Positions 35,338 through 37,387 of a stretch of DNA of 37,387 bases are shown piece by piece (positions within the stretch are counted from its first letter, which is position 1; every line of letters begins with the position of its first letter). The notes under the pieces were generated by a model. It saw only the letters and a list, made by a program, of their open reading frames with translations, did not search any database and was not told where the DNA came from. The position numbers were made by a program, and so were the translations under genes. This DNA is from Urechidicola sp. (GTDB taxonomy: Bacteria > Bacteroidota > Bacteroidia > Flavobacteriales > Flavobacteriaceae), in assembly GCA_028599075.1 (NCBI GenBank), contig JAQRMW010000048.1, positions 1-37,387 on the forward strand, in the 5' to 3' direction.

Positions 35338-36093
35338 CTAACTTTGATTTATTATATAATTTTCTAATTGCTTTAAGCTGATTCTGTTTTCATAAATAGC
35401 TTTTCCAATAATTGTCCCTTCACAACCTAAGGCTGCTAATTTTGGCAACTCTTCAAAGGTTGAAATACCTCCGGATGCAATTAGTTTTAACGGATGAGAT
35501 TTCTCACATTCGTTCGAAATGACACACTGCTCCAACATCTTTTTATACAAATCAAAAGAGGTACCCTGTAACATTCCATCTTTAGAAATATCAGTGCAAA
35601 TCACATATTCAACTCCTTCTTTTTGATAGTTCTGAACAAACGGAATCAATTCTTTGTCCGATTCTTCTAACCACCCACAAATAGCAATTTTTTCATTGTT
35701 GCCATCTGCTCCTAAAATAATTTTATCACTCCCATATTTTGCAATCCAACTTTTAAAAATTGCTGGATTCTTTACTGCGATACTTCCACCAGTAATTTGA
35801 TTTGCTCCAGATTCAAAAGCAATTTTTAAATCTTCGTCTGACTTCAAACCTCCTCCAAAATCAATCTTTAAATTGGTTTGAATTGCTATTTGCTCTAACA
35901 CTTTATGATTCACAATATGACTCGCTTTTGCTCCGTCTAAATCAACTAAATGTAAATACTCAATTCCATGCGCTTCAAATTCTTTGGCAACCTCAATTGG
36001 ATTTTCATTGTAAATAATTTTGGTATTGTAGTCGCCTTTTGAAAGACGTACACACTTACCTTCTATAATATCTATCGCTGGAATAATTCTCAT
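35338..36093 (-). CDS. hisA: Phosphoribosylformimino-5-aminoimidazole carboxamide ribotide isomerase
   Basis: 251 residues against roughly 240-246 for most HisA. The TIM barrel has the catalytic Asp8 in [15 protein letters not shown], the second Asp in [13 protein letters not shown] and phosphate turns DFGGGLKS and ASGGIST. It isomerises ProFAR to PRFAR. Residues about 189-200 ([11 protein letters not shown]) do not look like the family and are encoded by what appears to be a short interspersed repeat inserted in frame just before the KLIASGG strand. The ATG overlaps the hisH stop by one base (TAATG). The insertion sits in the loop before a barrel strand and may be tolerated. Confidence 0.95.
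   Translation of the reverse strand: MRIIPAIDIIEGKCVRLSKGDYNTKIIYNENPIEVAKEFEAHGIEYLHLVDLDGAKASHIVNHKVLEQIAIQTNLKIDFGGGLKSDEDLKIAFESGANQITGGSIAVKNPAIFKSWIAKYGSDKIILGADGNNEKIAICGWLEESDKELIPFVQNYQKEGVEYVICTDISKDGMLQGTSFDLYKKMLEQCVISNECEKSHPLKLIASGGISTFEELPKLAALGCEGTIIGKAIYENRISLKQLENYIINQS
35494..35527. repeat. Interspersed repeat within hisA
   Basis: On the minus strand this reads GTGTGTCATTTCGAACGAAT followed by GTGAGAAATCTCAT. The GTCATTTCGA...GAGAAATCTCA pattern matches a repeat I know as frequent between genes in flavobacterial genomes. Here it lies inside an open coding frame. The family assignment is from memory, and no second full copy is in the window. Confidence 0.6.
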
Positions 36094-36731
36094 TATAATT
36101 CAATAAAATTCTTTAATATCTGTTCTCCTACCTCACTGCTTTTTTCTGGATGAAACTGACATGCATAAAAATTATTCTTTTGAATTGCACCTGCATATTG
36201 CACTCCGTAATCAGTCAAAGCGATAGAAAATTCATTTTTAGGAACATAGTAACTATGCACATAATACACATACGAATCTGCGAGAATATTTTTAAACAAA
36301 TCTCCTTTTAAATGATTGATAACATTCCAACCAATCTGCGGCACTTTCAATTGCGTATCAAATTTCAACACATCAACAGGAAAAATATTTAAACAGTCTG
36401 TCTTGTTTTCTTCTGAAAAACGGCACATCAATTGCATGCCTAAACAAATGCCAAGCACAGGTTGTTTTAAGTTTGGAATTACTTTTCCCAATCCGAATCT
36501 CTTAATTTCTTCCATAGCACTTTTGGCCTCACCAACTCCAGGGAAAATCACCTTATCTGCTGACTTGATAACCTCGGCATTATTTGAACAAATAGCCGAA
36601 TAACCCAACCGTTCCAAAGCAAATTGAACCGACTTAACATTGCCTGCGCCATAATCTATAATCACTAAGCCTTCACCAACTCCACCAATGGGGGGAGGTT
36701 TTGATTCGCTATTTATTTTTTGTGTATTCAT
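36093..36731 (-). CDS. hisH: Imidazole glycerol phosphate synthase, glutaminase subunit
   Basis: 212 residues. The class I glutamine amidotransferase triad is visible: Cys96 in [10 protein letters not shown], and His194 and Glu196 in CQFHPEKSS. HisH usually begins within two or three residues of VIIDYGAGN, but here that motif starts at residue 23. The extra N-terminus contains [13 protein letters not shown], encoded by a repeat element. An alternative GTG start at codon 23 would remove the extension, leaving a 190-residue protein. It supplies ammonia to HisF, and its stop overlaps the hisA start. The dehydratase gene hisB upstream is truncated. Confidence 0.95.
   Translation of the reverse strand: MNTQKINSESKPPPIGGVGEGLVIIDYGAGNVKSVQFALERLGYSAICSNNAEVIKSADKVIFPGVGEAKSAMEEIKRFGLGKVIPNLKQPVLGICLGMQLMCRFSEENKTDCLNIFPVDVLKFDTQLKVPQIGWNVINHLKGDLFKNILADSYVYYVHSYYVPKNEFSIALTDYGVQYAGAIQKNNFYACQFHPEKSSEVGEQILKNFIEL
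36666..36701. repeat. C/G-rich interspersed repeat at the 5' end of hisH
   Basis: On the minus strand it begins AAACCTCCCCCCATTGG and ends GTGAAGGCTTA. It matches the element at 36810-36845 at 24 of 36 positions when that copy is read on the plus strand. Both belong to the CCTCCC...GGGAGG class common in Bacteroidota. Confidence 0.65.
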
Positions 36732-36754
36732 TTAATTCTATTTCCAAAACTATA

Positions 36755-36781
36755 CCTACAAGGTTTTTGAAACCTTGCAGG
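36755..36781. repeat. Palindromic interspersed repeat in the hisH-hisB spacer
   Basis: CCTACAAGGTTT (36755-36766), TTG, AAACCTTGCAGG (36770-36781), with one mismatch in twelve pairs. The form ACAAGGTTTTGAAAACCTTGT is a repeat I recall as very frequent in flavobacterial intergenic regions. It would fold into a strong hairpin in the operon transcript. Confidence 0.65.
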
Positions 36782-36809
36782 AGATTATTTAACTCCTGTT
36801 TTTTTAATA

Positions 36810-36845
36810 AAACCCCTTCCCTTTGGGAAGGTTGGGATGGGCTTT
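36810..36845. repeat. C/G-rich interspersed repeat next to the hisB stop
   Basis: AAACCCCTTCCCTTTGGGAA onward to GGGCTTT. It is the second copy of the element at 36666-36701, in opposite orientation, and directly abuts the stop codon of the hisB remnant (36844-36846). Confidence 0.65.
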
Positions 36846-37273
36846 ATAACATACCTTTTGTTGATGGCAAAATCATTTTTTCTGAATCTCTTTTTACTGC
36901 CATTTTAATCGCTTTTGCAAAGGCTTTAAATATTCCTTCTATTTTGTGATGTTCATTATCACCTTCTGCCTTAATATTCAAGTTACATTTTGCCCCATCA
37001 GTAAATGATTTAAACAAATGCAAAAACATTTCTGTTGGCATTTTCCCAATCATTTCACGTTTAAAATCGGCATCCCAAACCAACCAATTTCTACCTCCAA
37101 AATCTATAGCAACTTGTGCTAAACAATCATCCATTGGTAAACAGAATCCATACCTCTCTATTCCTAACTTATCTCCAAGAGTAGTAGCAAAAACCTCACC
37201 CAATGCAATCATTGTATCTTCAATGGTGTGATGTTCATCAACCTCTAAATCGCCTTTTACTTTAATAATTAAA
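36844..37273 (-). pseudogene. hisB: Truncated imidazoleglycerol-phosphate dehydratase (HisB C-terminal part)
   Basis: About 143 codons of the dehydratase domain remain: [14 protein letters not shown] with its metal-binding His pair, [25 protein letters not shown], a second HH motif ([19 protein letters not shown]) and the normal ending LPSTKGML. Flavobacterial HisB is usually a two-domain protein of about 375 residues; the phosphatase half and the first 40 or so residues of the dehydratase are absent. Homology stops at 37273, where codons for LIIKVKG meet foreign DNA, and the frame closes at a stop 37297-37299. An ATG at 37212 could start a 122-residue piece, but this lacks the first His motif. 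The break coincides with the start of an insertion sequence. Confidence 0.88.
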
Positions 37274-37387
37274 GGTTCAAGATAGTTTAGGGAAATTTAT
37301 ATCTTTGTAAATTATTGAGAAACAATGAAGAACAAGTATATTTTCCGTTCCCGAATTTCTGAGAAGAAATTTAGACAAATTTTAAAG
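37274..37387 (+). mobile_element. Left end of an IS1595-like insertion sequence
   Basis: The interruption of hisB begins with GGTTCAAGATAG at 37274; IS1595-family ends commonly begin with GG. A -7-like box TATCTTTG lies at 37300-37307, 18 bases before the transposase ATG. The preceding eight bases (37266-37273, TAATTAAA) would be the target duplication if the other end were visible. The element runs off the window. Confidence 0.7.
37325..37387 (+). CDS. Transposase N-terminus, IS1595-like (partial)
   Basis: 21 codons from the ATG to the window end: MKNKYIFRSRISEKKFRQIL then K, open to the right. This matches my memory of the N-terminus of IS1595-type transposases from Bacteroidota (NKYxFRSxISExKFRxI), where a helix-turn-helix segment follows. 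Too little is present to see the catalytic residues. The direction is opposite to the his genes. Confidence 0.68.
   Translation, partial: MKNKYIFRSRISEKKFRQILK

Overview
The window looks like chromosomal DNA of a member of the Bacteroidota, most likely the class Flavobacteriia. The evidence is strong A+T bias, promoters of the TTTG / TAnnTTTG type, a secreted peptidase with a type IX secretion (T9SS) sorting domain, a lipoprotein with an acidic tail after the lipid-bearing cysteine, and gene neighbourhoods typical of flavobacteria (folP-cdaA, coaX through lptC, DUF4293 divergent from rho). I cannot name a genus. No stretch longer than 300 bases lacks a gene. Bases 1-154 hold only a weak inverted repeat (91-96 / 105-110) and nothing I can interpret.

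Layout. 155-3136 (minus): glycerol-3-phosphate uptake and oxidation (glpD, glpT). 3225-5816: a cyclophilin-type lipoprotein translationally coupled to a CAT-fold acyltransferase, which converges on and overlaps a PaaK/CapK-like adenylating enzyme. 5978-9528: dnaK divergent from a single-chain serine dehydratase; the gap carries a sigma-54-like promoter and repeated TGTCAT boxes. 9620-11267: folP and the diadenylate cyclase gene cdaA. 11307-14277 (minus): truA, an MsbA-type ABC exporter and a small lipoprotein. 14351-17486: a YfcE-type phosphoesterase and a large M4 metallopeptidase. 17557-20412 (minus): a two-component system with an unrecognised 97-residue protein between regulator and kinase. 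20564-22842: DUF4293 protein and, divergently, rho. 22995-30638 (minus): an envelope-biogenesis series, coaX, outer-membrane protein, TPR protein, lptC, small membrane protein, CorC-like protein, ppiD. 30738-30810: tRNA-Phe. 30910-31761: an unrecognised secreted protein. 31902-37273 (minus): the distal his operon (hisB fragment, hisH, hisA, hisF, hisIE) followed by a thioesterase and a class V aminotransferase.

The right end is the most unusual part. hisB is cut after the equivalent of its phosphatase half and early dehydratase half, and the foreign side carries the first 21 codons of what looks like an IS1595-type transposase, so histidine synthesis may be broken in this strain. The same operon also contains short interspersed repeats of kinds common in flavobacterial genomes: one appears to lie in frame inside hisA, one forms an N-terminal extension of hisH, and two fill the hisH-hisB spacer. 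I found no CRISPR array, prophage, rRNA gene or complete novel defence system. The features most worth following are the IS/repeat-loaded his operon, the dnaK upstream region and the kinase-associated small protein.
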